A stretch of 41,073 bases of DNA from Gammaproteobacteria bacterium HGW-Gammaproteobacteria-1 (GTDB lineage Bacteria; Pseudomonadota; Gammaproteobacteria; Thiohalomonadales; Thiohalomonadaceae), in the NCBI GenBank assembly GCA_002840095.1, contig PGZL01000017.1:1-41073 (forward strand), written 5' to 3'. Made by a program: the position numbers and the translations under genes. This document shows positions 33,914-41,073 of the stretch, piece after piece (positions within the stretch are counted from its first letter, which is position 1; every line of letters begins with the position of its first letter). The notes beneath the pieces were generated by a model. The model saw only the letters and a list, made by a program, of their open reading frames with translations. It was not told where the DNA came from and made no database searches.

Positions 33914-33936
33914 AGTGTGATAACCTGTGCCACACT
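33914..33936. promoter_or_regulatory. Dyad AGTGTG-N11-CACACT in the addB / binding-protein spacer
   Basis: Perfect 6-base half-sites 33914-33919 and 33931-33936 in the divergent spacer between addB and the binding-protein gene. It may be an operator for one or both genes. It does not match the 16-base CRP site. The downstream Shine-Dalgarno is AGGTGA at about 33968. Confidence 0.35.
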
Positions 33937-33980
33937 GTCGCATAGAGAGAAATGACAATTAATCTGGCAGGTGACGCGCT

Positions 33981-34904
33981 ATGACAAAAAAAACAACAGT
34001 TTTAGCCGCGGTGCTGATTTTGTTTGCTGCTACGGCGGGGGCAGCCGAACCCCGGGCGCTCGCCATCGGCTTTGCGCAGGATACCCTGGCCAACGATTGG
34101 CGCCTGGCCCAGGCGGACGGGCTGAAGAACGCCCTGGCCGCGCACTCCGGCGTGACCCTGACCATCACCGACGGCCACGGCGACACGGCGCGCCAGATCC
34201 GAGACATTGAGGACATGCTGCACCGCAAGGTGGACGTGCTCATCACCAGCCCGCGCGACGGCCGTGCCATGACGCCGGTGATTTCCCAGGCCTACCGCAG
34301 CGGAACCCCGGTGGTGCTGCTGACCCGCAGCATCACCTCTACCGACTACACCAGCTTCATTTCTCCCGATGACGCCGCCATTGCCCGCAGCGCCGCCCGC
34401 TATATGGCAAAGCGGCTCAAGGGCAAGGGCAACATCCTGATGTTGCAGGGCGTGCCCACCGCCACCACCGCCATCGCCCGCACGGAATCTTTTCTGGCCG
34501 AACTGAAGAGTCATCCCGGCCTGCGCGTCAGCGCCGTAAAGGTCGGCAACTATCTCCGCGCCGACGCCATCCGCGCGGTGGAGGAGGCGCTGCGCGAAGG
34601 CACTCCGTTCGACGCCATCTATTCCCAGAGCGACAGCATGGCGGCGGGCGCGCGCGTCGCCCTGCGCAAGGCCGGGCGCGATCCGGGCCGGCTGCTCATC
34701 GTCGGCATCGATTACATCGCCGAGGCGCGCGAGGCCATCCGCCGCGGCGAGCAAAGCGCCAGCTTCACCTACCCCACCTGCGCCGCCGAGGCGGCTGCCA
34801 TTGCCCTGGACATCGGCCACGGCAAAGCGGTGCCGAAGCGGGTGGTGGTGGACTCGGTCATGGTGACGCGCGACAACGTCGAGCAGGTCGAACCGATTTT
34901 CTAG
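33981..34904 (+). CDS. Orphan RbsB-like periplasmic substrate-binding protein
   Basis: A 307-residue type 1 periplasmic binding protein of the ribose/galactose (Peripla_BP_4) family. A signal peptide (TVLAAVLILFAATAGAAEP) is followed by the family layout: ALAIGFAQDTLANDWRLAQ, a VDVLITSPRDGRAMTPVI loop, IYSQSDSMAAGARVAL, LLIVGIDYIAEAREAI and a C-terminal VDSVMVTRDNVEQVEPIF. The ligand is unknown but a sugar-like compound is typical. No ABC ATPase or permease gene adjoins it: addB is on one side and a membrane GGDEF-EAL gene begins 9 bases after its stop on the other. It therefore probably serves as a sensor subunit rather than a transporter component, as LuxP does for LuxQ. Confidence 0.85.
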   Translation: MTKKTTVLAAVLILFAATAGAAEPRALAIGFAQDTLANDWRLAQADGLKNALAAHSGVTLTITDGHGDTARQIRDIEDMLHRKVDVLITSPRDGRAMTPVISQAYRSGTPVVLLTRSITSTDYTSFISPDDAAIARSAARYMAKRLKGKGNILMLQGVPTATTAIARTESFLAELKSHPGLRVSAVKVGNYLRADAIRAVEEALREGTPFDAIYSQSDSMAAGARVALRKAGRDPGRLLIVGIDYIAEAREAIRRGEQSASFTYPTCAAEAAAIALDIGHGKAVPKRVVVDSVMVTRDNVEQVEPIF

Positions 34905-34913
34905 GAACTTTTC

Positions 34914-37900
34914 ATGGCCTTCATCTACGGCATCAAATTCCGGCTGCAATTGCTGCTGCTGTCCTCCATTGTTCTCGTGCTCATAGTGGTGGGCTTTTCG
35001 CTGTCGCGGCTCATCGAGCAGTTCCATCTCGACGCCGCGCAGGAACAGTTCAGTCACGCCTTTGAGACGGTCAACGAAGAACTTGCGCTGCACGAGGCAC
35101 AGCTGCAGAACAACGCCGCCAGCCTGGCCCAGCGCGACGACCTGATTTCGTCAGTCAACATGATTTACCAGTATGCGACGGTGGACGACTATCAGCCGCT
35201 GATCTTCGACGTGGAGAAGCAGCGCATCGCCGACATGCTGCGCAACCAGGCGCGGGCCGGCGACATCGGGCAGATTGCCGTCTACGACGGGCGCGGTACG
35301 CTGTTGGCGTTCTATTCCAGCGCCGAAACGGTCGTCAGCGGCTACGTGTCATGGCAGGCGGGCCTGCCGGCGATCTATCTGCGCACGGAGCAGGGCGACG
35401 GCTCCTGGCAGCCCGGCGCGCTGCCGGTGGCGCTGGCGCTGGAACTGGATATGAGCGACTGGCCGGCAAACATCGCATTCCGGCGCTGCCTGCGCGGCTT
35501 TGTGCAGGAGACCGCCCGGCCAATCCTGCGTGCCTACCCCGACAACACCCTGCTCACCGTCGGCACGGTGGTGGCGACCAATTTCGTCACCCGGGGCTTT
35601 GTCGAGGCGATGCAGCAGAAAATCGGCGTGGAGTTTGCCGTTCTGTTCGACGACGGTGCGCGCCTGGGCGGCCTGAATGCCGTGGTGGTGAAGCAGCTGG
35701 GCGACGTGGCGACCCTGCGCGGCAATGAGATCGAAAACGGCTTGACCGGGGCGGAGCATGACGACTACTTCCTGGCGGCACGGGTATTGCCGCTGGCGCG
35801 CGAAGCCAAGGCCTATATGGTTGCCGCGGTGCGCAAGGCGGTGGTGCAGGGGGAAATCCGGCGTACCCAGACGGTGTTGCTGGTGGTCTTGCTGCTGTCG
35901 GCACTGGTGATAGTTCCGGTGGGCAGCTGGGCCGCCACCCGCACCATCTCCCGCCCGGTCGACAAGCTGGTGCAGGGCGCCGAGGCCATCGAACGGGGCG
36001 ATTACGAACGGCGCGTGGAAGTTGCAAGCAATGACGAACTGGGTCGTCTCGGCAACGCGTTCAACGGCATGGTGGATGCGGTGCAGACTCGCGAGCAGGC
36101 CCTGCGCGAGAGCGAACGGTTGTACCGCCTGCTGGTGGACAACCTGCCGCAGCGGGTATTTCACAAGAACACCGATCTGATCTACGTGTCGTGCAACCGC
36201 CAGTACGCGGATGACCTGGGCATCACCCCGGAGACGATCGCCGGCAAGACCGACTACGATTTCTACCCGCCGGAGCTGGCCGAGTCCTACCGCGACGTGG
36301 ATCGGCAGGTCATCGCCGACGGCAAACTGGACGAACGCGAGGAGCCGTACCTCAAGGATGGAGTCACGCGCTACATCCATACGGTAAAGTCGCCGCTGCG
36401 GGACGAGCAGGGCCGTACCATGGGCATTCTGGGCATCTTCTGGGACGTCACCGAGCAGCGCCAGATCGAGGTCCGGCTGCGCCAGGCCGCAGCGGTGTTC
36501 GAGAGCACCGCCGAGGGCGTGATGATCATCGGTGCCGGCGGCCAGATCGTGGCGGTGAACAACGCCTTCACCTCCATTACCGGATACAGCCAGGACGAAG
36601 TGATGGGGCAGTCCATCGCCTTCCTCCATGCCGACGCCGAGGGCGAGGCCTTGTTCAAGAACGTGTGGCCGCAGGTGCATCAGTCCGGGCAGTGGCAGGG
36701 CGAGACGCGGGCCCGGCGCAAGGGCGGCGAGTCCTTCCCGCAGTGGCTCACGGTCAGCGCCGTACGCGACGAGCGCGGCGCGGTCACCCACTACGTGCTG
36801 GTGTTCACCGACATCACCGTGCTGAAGCGCTCGCAGCAGCAGCTGGATCACCTGGCGCACCACGACCCGCTCACCGATCTGCCCAACCGCGTGCTGTTCA
36901 ACATGCGCCTGACCCACGCCCTGTCCCATGCACGGCGCAACAACCACCGCGCCGGCGTGTTGTTCCTCGACCTCGATCGTTTCAAGGACGTCAACGACAC
37001 CCTGGGGCATCCGGTGGGCGATGCGCTGCTGCAGCAGGTGGCGCACCGCTTCCAGAAACACATGCGCGAGACCGACACCATCGCCCGCACCGGCGGCGAT
37101 GAATTCATCGTCATCGCCGAGGAAGTGACCGCCGCGAACGATCTGGCGCAGGTGGCGCAGAAGCTGCTCGACGTGTTCCAGGAAACCTTCCGCGTGGGCG
37201 GCGCCGATATCCATCTCGGCGCCAGCATCGGCATCAGCATTTTCCCTGACGACGGCGATGATGCCGAGACCCTGGTGAAGAACGCCGACATCGCCATGTA
37301 TCGCGCCAAGGAGCGCGGTCGCAACAACTATCAGTTCTATACTGCGGCACTGACCGCCAATGCCGTCGAGCGTTTCCAGATGGAGGTCGCCCTGCGCCAG
37401 GCGCTGGAGCGCAACGAGCTGGTGCTGTACTTCCAGCCCAAGGTGAATCTGGCCGACGGCAAGACCTACGCCACCGAGGCCCTGGTGCGCTGGCGCCATC
37501 CTGAGCTGGGCCTGGTGGCGCCGGATCGCTTCATTCCGCTGGCGGAGGAGACCGGCCTGATCCAGCCCATCGGCGTCTGGGTGCTGCGCACCGCCTGCGA
37601 GCAGATGAAACAGTGGCTGGACATGGGCCTGCCGCTGCAACACGTGGCGGTGAACCTGTCCGGCATGCAGATCCTGCATGGCGGCATCGTCACCACCGTG
37701 TGGCAGGTGTTGCAGGAAACCGGGCTGAAACCGCAGTACCTGGAACTGGAGATCACCGAAACCGTGGTCATGGGCCACGCCGAGGAAACCATCCGGGTGC
37801 TGGACGAGTTGCGCGACCTCGGCGTCTCGCTGGCCATCGACGACTTCGGCACCGGCTATTCCTCGCTCAGCTATCTCAAGCGTTTCCCCATCGACACCCT

Positions 37901-38141
37901 CAAAATCGATCGCTCCTTCGTGCGCGACACGCCCGACGACGCCAACGACGCCGCCATCATTCGCGCGGTCATCGCCCTGGGGCGCAGCCTGCAACTGGAA
38001 ATCGTCGCCGAAGGGGTGGAGACGGCGGAGCAGCAGGAGTTCCTGCTCACGGAAGGCTGCAATACCGCCCAGGGCTATCTGTTCAGCCGGCCGGTGCCCG
38101 CCGCCTGGCTGACGGAGAGCATGCAGAAGAGCAAGGGCTGA
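34914..38141 (+). CDS. Membrane sensor with PAS-PAS-GGDEF-EAL (c-di-GMP turnover)
   Basis: A 1075-residue protein. Membrane helix about 9-31; periplasmic sensor region about 32-318, without a clear named domain but with cache-like features; second helix about 319-341 (LLVVLLLSALVIVPVGSWAA); HAMP about 342-395; PAS about 403-515 and 522-640; GGDEF about 645-805; EAL about 825-1070. The cyclase motif GGDEF (727-731) and inhibitory RxxD site (Arg718-Asp721) are intact. The phosphodiesterase side is also intact: EALVRW at 855, NLSGMQ, EITET, DDFGTGYSS, KIDRSFV and EGVET. Either activity may dominate. It starts 9 bases after the binding-protein gene, so the two form an operon; ligand-bound protein probably signals through the periplasmic region. 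Confidence 0.92.
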   Translation: MAFIYGIKFRLQLLLLSSIVLVLIVVGFSLSRLIEQFHLDAAQEQFSHAFETVNEELALHEAQLQNNAASLAQRDDLISSVNMIYQYATVDDYQPLIFDVEKQRIADMLRNQARAGDIGQIAVYDGRGTLLAFYSSAETVVSGYVSWQAGLPAIYLRTEQGDGSWQPGALPVALALELDMSDWPANIAFRRCLRGFVQETARPILRAYPDNTLLTVGTVVATNFVTRGFVEAMQQKIGVEFAVLFDDGARLGGLNAVVVKQLGDVATLRGNEIENGLTGAEHDDYFLAARVLPLAREAKAYMVAAVRKAVVQGEIRRTQTVLLVVLLLSALVIVPVGSWAATRTISRPVDKLVQGAEAIERGDYERRVEVASNDELGRLGNAFNGMVDAVQTREQALRESERLYRLLVDNLPQRVFHKNTDLIYVSCNRQYADDLGITPETIAGKTDYDFYPPELAESYRDVDRQVIADGKLDEREEPYLKDGVTRYIHTVKSPLRDEQGRTMGILGIFWDVTEQRQIEVRLRQAAAVFESTAEGVMIIGAGGQIVAVNNAFTSITGYSQDEVMGQSIAFLHADAEGEALFKNVWPQVHQSGQWQGETRARRKGGESFPQWLTVSAVRDERGAVTHYVLVFTDITVLKRSQQQLDHLAHHDPLTDLPNRVLFNMRLTHALSHARRNNHRAGVLFLDLDRFKDVNDTLGHPVGDALLQQVAHRFQKHMRETDTIARTGGDEFIVIAEEVTAANDLAQVAQKLLDVFQETFRVGGADIHLGASIGISIFPDDGDDAETLVKNADIAMYRAKERGRNNYQFYTAALTANAVERFQMEVALRQALERNELVLYFQPKVNLADGKTYATEALVRWRHPELGLVAPDRFIPLAEETGLIQPIGVWVLRTACEQMKQWLDMGLPLQHVAVNLSGMQILHGGIVTTVWQVLQETGLKPQYLELEITETVVMGHAEETIRVLDELRDLGVSLAIDDFGTGYSSLSYLKRFPIDTLKIDRSFVRDTPDDANDAAIIRAVIALGRSLQLEIVAEGVETAEQQEFLLTEGCNTAQGYLFSRPVPAAWLTESMQKSKG

Positions 38142-38142
38142 A

Positions 38143-38170
38143 CGTGGGGCGGGCTTTAGCCCGACCCACG
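38143..38170. repeat. REP-like hairpin between the GGDEF-EAL gene and the nif cluster
   Basis: CGTGGGGCGGGCTTTAGCCC followed by GACCCACG folds as a hairpin. Its core matches the palindrome inside addB at 33092-33150. It begins directly after the stop codon of the GGDEF-EAL gene. Confidence 0.75.
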
Positions 38171-38257
38171 TTGGGTGCACATACGTCGGGTACTGTTTCG
38201 CCTGACTCCCTGCGCGTTGCGGTTCCCGGCCCGGTATGACGAAACTGTCTTCCCGGT

Positions 38258-38273
38258 TGTCGCATCTGCGACA
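38258..38273 (+). promoter_or_regulatory. NifA upstream activator site
   Basis: TGTCGCATCTGCGACA is an exact TGT-N10-ACA NifA site and is itself a near-perfect dyad. It lies 97 bases upstream of the -24 element of the sigma-54 promoter, within the usual 80-150 base range. NifA bound here should contact RNA polymerase through DNA looping; the A/T-rich stretch between (38330-38358) could bind IHF, which is inferred. Confidence 0.85.
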
Positions 38274-38370
38274 AAGCCTCCCGCCATGGCCGTTCCAATA
38301 CAGCGGCATTCCTTCCGGTTTTCAGGAAAAATCCAAACAAAAACAGCAGCTAATCATCGCGCTTCGGTGT

Positions 38371-38386
38371 GGCACGGCCATTGCTG
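38371..38386 (+). promoter_or_regulatory. Sigma-54 (-24/-12) promoter of the nif cluster
   Basis: TGGCACGGCCATTGCT is a full match to the RpoN consensus TGGCACR-N4-TTGCW. Transcription should start about 12 bases after it, some 27 bases before the iscA ATG. With the NifA site upstream it indicates nitrogen- and oxygen-controlled expression of iscA-nifU-nifS. Confidence 0.92.
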
Positions 38387-38424
38387 AGTAATCGGCACAG
38401 GTTTTGTCACCAGGAGGAAGCGCC

Positions 38425-38748
38425 ATGATTACCGTTACCGAACGTGCCGCCAAGGCAGCCCGCCGTTTCATCCGCGGCAGCGACACCCCCGCCACCGGAC
38501 TGCGCCTCGCCGTCAGCGGCGGCGGCTGTTCCGGCTTCCAGTACACCATGCAGCTGGAGGCGGCGCCCGCCGCCGACGACAGCGTGGTCGAGGCCCACGG
38601 CGTAAAGCTGTACCTCGACCCCGCCAGCGTGCAGATGCTGAGCGGCGTCACCGTCGACTTCATCGACACCCTCACCGAAAGCGGTTTTACCTTCCATAAC
38701 CCCAATGCCGCGTCCACCTGCGGTTGCGGCAAGTCGTTCTCCGCCTGA
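38425..38748 (+). CDS. Nif-type IscA/HesB Fe-S carrier protein
   Basis: A 107-residue A-type Fe-S carrier with the three cysteines of the family: Cys35 (GGGCSGFQY), Cys99 and Cys101 (TCGCGK). It carries or delivers Fe-S clusters to nitrogenase-related targets. ATG 38425 was chosen because AGGAGG lies 10 bases upstream and family members begin MITVTE; an upstream frame start at 38404 is unlikely. First gene of the sigma-54-controlled cluster, 11 bases before nifU, matching the iscA-nif gene of Azotobacter. Confidence 0.92.
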   Translation: MITVTERAAKAARRFIRGSDTPATGLRLAVSGGGCSGFQYTMQLEAAPAADDSVVEAHGVKLYLDPASVQMLSGVTVDFIDTLTESGFTFHNPNAASTCGCGKSFSA

Positions 38749-38759
38749 GGAGGTGTGCC

Positions 38760-39632
38760 ATGTGGGAATACTCGGATACGGTCAAGGAGCATTTTTTCAA
38801 TCCGCGCAATGCCGGCGCGGTGGAAGACGCCAATGCCACGGGCGAGGTGGGTTCCATCTCCTGCGGTGATGCGCTGCGCCTGACGCTGAAGGTGGACCCG
38901 CAGAGCGAAACCATACTCGACGCGGGCTTCCAGACCTTCGGCTGTGGTTCGGCCATCGCCTCGTCCTCGGCCCTCACCGAGATGGTGAAGGGCATGACGC
39001 TGGAACAGGCGCTGACCATCAGCAACCAGGACATCGCCGATTACCTCGACGGCCTGCCGGCGGAAAAGATGCACTGCTCGGTGATGGGCCGCGAGGCGCT
39101 GGCCGCCGCCGTCGCCAATTACCGCGGCGAGGAGTGGCACGACGATCACGAGGAAGGGGCGCTGATCTGCAAGTGCTTCGGCATCGACGAGGCGATGATC
39201 GAGCAGACGGTGCGCGCCAACAACCTGCGCAGCATCGAGGAAGTGACCAACTACACCAAGGCCGGCGGCGGCTGCGCCACCTGCCATGAAGGCATTGAAG
39301 ACGTGCTCACCCGCATCTGGGGCGAGGCTCCGGCGCCGGTGTCGCTCACCGCAGTGCCCTGCGGCGGCCTCACCAACCTGCAGCGCATCCGCCGCATCGA
39401 GCAGGTGCTGGAGTCGCTGCGGCCGCAGTTGCAACGCGATCATGGTGACGTGGAGCTGGTGGAGGTGGACGGCGACGTCATCTACGTCAACCTGATCGGC
39501 GCCTGCACCGGCTGCATGATGGCCGGCGCCACCCTGGGCGGCATCCAGCAGCAGCTGATCGAGGCACTGGGCGAGTTCGTGCGCGTGGTGCCGGCCAGCG
39601 AAATGAAGCGCGCCGCCGCGGGAGGACGCTGA
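38760..39632 (+). CDS. nifU: NifU Fe-S scaffold protein
   Basis: Scaffold that assembles Fe-S clusters, with sulfur from NifS, for nitrogenase maturation. The 290-residue product has all three domains: the IscU-like N-terminal domain (Cys35, Cys62, Cys106), the 2Fe-2S domain (Cys137, Cys139, Cys172, Cys175) and the Nfu-type C-terminal domain with CTGC (Cys249, Cys252). The first seven cysteine positions equal those known for Azotobacter NifU, which separates this protein from the short housekeeping IscU. ATG 38760 has AGGAGG 9 bases upstream. nifS follows after 2 bases. Confidence 0.96.
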   Translation: MWEYSDTVKEHFFNPRNAGAVEDANATGEVGSISCGDALRLTLKVDPQSETILDAGFQTFGCGSAIASSSALTEMVKGMTLEQALTISNQDIADYLDGLPAEKMHCSVMGREALAAAVANYRGEEWHDDHEEGALICKCFGIDEAMIEQTVRANNLRSIEEVTNYTKAGGGCATCHEGIEDVLTRIWGEAPAPVSLTAVPCGGLTNLQRIRRIEQVLESLRPQLQRDHGDVELVEVDGDVIYVNLIGACTGCMMAGATLGGIQQQLIEALGEFVRVVPASEMKRAAAGGR

Positions 39633-39634
39633 TC

Positions 39635-40852
39635 ATGGCCGACATCTACCTGGACAACAACGCCACCACCCGCGTCGACGACGCAGTGGTGGCGGCGATG
39701 CTGCCGTTCTTCACCGAACAGTACGGCAACCCTTCCAGCATGCACGGCTTCGGCGACAAGGTGGGGCGCGCCCTCAAGCTGGCGCGCGCCCAGGTGCAGT
39801 CACTGCTGGGGGCGGCGCACGATTCGGAGATCGTGTTCACCTCCTGCGGCACCGAATCCAACAGCACCGCCATCCTCTCCGCCCTCAAGTCCTTTCCGGA
39901 CCGGCGCGAGATCATCACCACCACGGTGGAACACCCGGCGGTGCTGACCCTGTGCCAGCACCTAGAGCAGAATGAAGGCTATACCGTGCACTACCTGGCG
40001 GTGGACCGGCAGGGGCGTCTCGATCTCGACACCTATCGTGCGCTGCTGTCGCCGCGCGTGGCCGTGGTGTCGGTGATGTGGGCCAACAACGAAACCGGCA
40101 CCCTGTTTCCGGTGCGGGAGATGGCGGAGATGGCCCATGCCGCCGACGTCCTGTTCCACACCGACGCCGTGCAGGCGGTGGGCAAGATTCCCCTCGATCT
40201 GAAATCCACCGCCATCGACATGCTGTCGCTGTCCGGCCACAAGCTGCACGCCGCCAAGGGCGTCGGCGTGCTGTACCTGCGCCGCGGCGTGCGCTACCGC
40301 CCGCTGCTGCGCGGCGGTCACCAGGAGCGCGGTCGTCGCGCCGGCACCGAGAACGCCGCCGGCATCGTCGGCCTGGGCGTGGCCGCGGAACTGGCGCTGC
40401 ATTACATGGAATATGAAAACGCCGCTGTGCGCCGCCTGCGCGACACGCTGGAGCAGGGCATCATCGCCCAGGTGCCGAGCTGCTTCGTCACCGGCGATCC
40501 CCACAACCGCCTGCCCAACACCGCCAACATCGCCTTCGAATACATCGAAGGCGAGGCCATCCTGCTGCTGCTCAACAAGGCCGGCATCGCCGCCTCCAGC
40601 GGTTCCGCCTGCACCTCCGGCTCGCTGGAACCGTCCCACGTCATGCGCGCCATGGACATTCCCTACACCGCCGCCCATGGCACCGTGCGCTTCTCCTTCT
40701 CGCGCTACAACACGGCGGAGGAAGTTGCCCGCGTGATAGAGGCGGTGCCGCCCGTCGTGGCCCAGCTGCGCAAGCTGTCACCCTATTGGGACGGCAAGAC
40801 CAACGCCCCCGTGCGCGATCCGCAGCAAGCATTCGCGCCGAGCTACGCGTGA
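39635..40852 (+). CDS. nifS: NifS cysteine desulfurase
   Basis: PLP enzyme that removes sulfur from cysteine and hands it to NifU. The 405-residue protein starts MADIYLDNNATTRVD, binds PLP through Lys203 (LSGHKLHAAKG) and carries the catalytic Cys326 in SSGSACTSGSLEPSH, the loop form of NifS/IscS group I. The NNATT and NETGT motifs and HTDAVQAVGK are present. It is the third gene of the cluster; further nif genes may lie beyond the window. Two palindromic repeats follow it. Confidence 0.96.
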   Translation: MADIYLDNNATTRVDDAVVAAMLPFFTEQYGNPSSMHGFGDKVGRALKLARAQVQSLLGAAHDSEIVFTSCGTESNSTAILSALKSFPDRREIITTTVEHPAVLTLCQHLEQNEGYTVHYLAVDRQGRLDLDTYRALLSPRVAVVSVMWANNETGTLFPVREMAEMAHAADVLFHTDAVQAVGKIPLDLKSTAIDMLSLSGHKLHAAKGVGVLYLRRGVRYRPLLRGGHQERGRRAGTENAAGIVGLGVAAELALHYMEYENAAVRRLRDTLEQGIIAQVPSCFVTGDPHNRLPNTANIAFEYIEGEAILLLLNKAGIAASSGSACTSGSLEPSHVMRAMDIPYTAAHGTVRFSFSRYNTAEEVARVIEAVPPVVAQLRKLSPYWDGKTNAPVRDPQQAFAPSYA

Positions 40853-40881
40853 CGAATCGGTAAGCCTGCCGGAGAAGGGGG

Positions 40882-40963
40882 CGTAGGATGGGTAGAGCAC
40901 AGCGAAACCCATCATGGGTCGGCACTGTGCTTGATGGGTTTCACTTCGTTCTACCCATCCTAC
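40882..40963. repeat. Palindromic repeat, GTAGGATGGGT family (copy 1)
   Basis: Arms beginning GTAGGATGGGTAGAGCACAG and ending TTCTACCCATCCTAC form an 82-base hairpin element with inner GCGAAACCCATCA / TGATGGGTTTC. A second copy starts at 41006. It lies 29 bases after nifS, so it could also define the transcript end. Confidence 0.85.
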
Positions 40964-41005
40964 CTATGTATTTAGGCAGGACTGAAGGCCTGTAGAGGCA
41001 AGACC

Positions 41006-41073
41006 GTAGGATGGGTAGCGCGCAGCGAAACCCATTCGCGGGTTTGCAGCGGGACTTGATGGGTTTCACGTTG
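41006..41073. repeat. Palindromic repeat, GTAGGATGGGT family (copy 2, cut by the window end)
   Basis: Starts GTAGGATGGGTAGCGCGCAG with the same inner arms as the copy at 40882; the right arm is cut at the window end. The two copies lie in the same orientation about 42 bases apart. Confidence 0.8.

Noticed and set aside
35349-38309. A 986-residue minus-strand frame opposite the GGDEF-EAL gene.
   Set aside because: Complement shadow; His/Gln/Leu-rich and without domain signatures.
1-41073. tRNA, rRNA, prophage genes, insertion-sequence transposases and attachment sites.
   Set aside because: None was seen in the genes or spacers; the mobile-looking DNA consists only of short palindromic repeats without an encoded transposase.

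Overview
The window is a high-GC chromosomal segment from a gammaproteobacterium that is probably a nitrogen fixer. A Chromatiales-like sulfur or phototrophic lineage is my best guess, but the genus cannot be read from the sequence. The assignment rests on gene order: rnr-rlmB, then rpsF-priB-rpsR-rplI-dnaB-alr; ypjD-corB beside ffh-rpsP-rimM-trmD-rplS; xerD-yajQ-dsbC; and a nif-type iscA-nifU-nifS cluster. The nif cluster sits behind a consensus sigma-54 promoter and a NifA-type upstream activator site.

Layout. 1-1.6 kb (minus): the start of an M23 peptidase gene and xseA. 1.9-11 kb (plus): rnr, rlmB, the S6/PriB/S18/DUF2232/L9 operon with an S6:S18-type leader, dnaB, alr and a Nudix hydrolase. 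11.2-12.8 kb (plus): a small lipoprotein-like gene and radA. 13.2-16.6 kb (minus): PilZ, FHA, CorB-like and YpjD-like genes. 16.9-25.7 kb (plus): a metallo-beta-lactamase-fold phosphodiesterase-like gene, ffh, the rpsP-rimM-trmD-rplS operon, an exported repeat-rich protein, ogt, xerD, yajQ and dsbC. 25.9-33.9 kb (minus): a CnoX-like thioredoxin and an AddA/AddB-type recombination nuclease pair. A probable CsrB/RsmY-type small RNA is encoded on the opposite strand between addB and addA. 34-38.1 kb (plus): an orphan RbsB-like periplasmic binding protein followed 9 bases later by a membrane GGDEF-EAL protein. 38.2-40.9 kb (plus): the nif-type Fe-S assembly cluster.

Most of the window is housekeeping, but its intergenic spaces are crowded with several families of palindromic repeats. 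These include REP-like hairpins, elements with CTCGCCAAG arms, and elements with GATACAAG arms. Some are nested inside each other like Russian dolls; one lies in frame inside addB; others sit on the ends of genes. A 19-unit heptanucleotide array supplies the stop codon of rlmB. A 235-bp tandem duplication joins the tails of radA and a PilZ gene.

Regulatory theme: four parts of the window touch c-di-GMP or post-transcriptional control (PilZ, YajQ, the binding-protein/GGDEF-EAL pair and the CsrA-titrating RNA candidate). The two strongest candidates for undescribed biology are the small RNA at about 30823-30942 and the LuxP/LuxQ-like binding protein/GGDEF-EAL module at 33981-38141.
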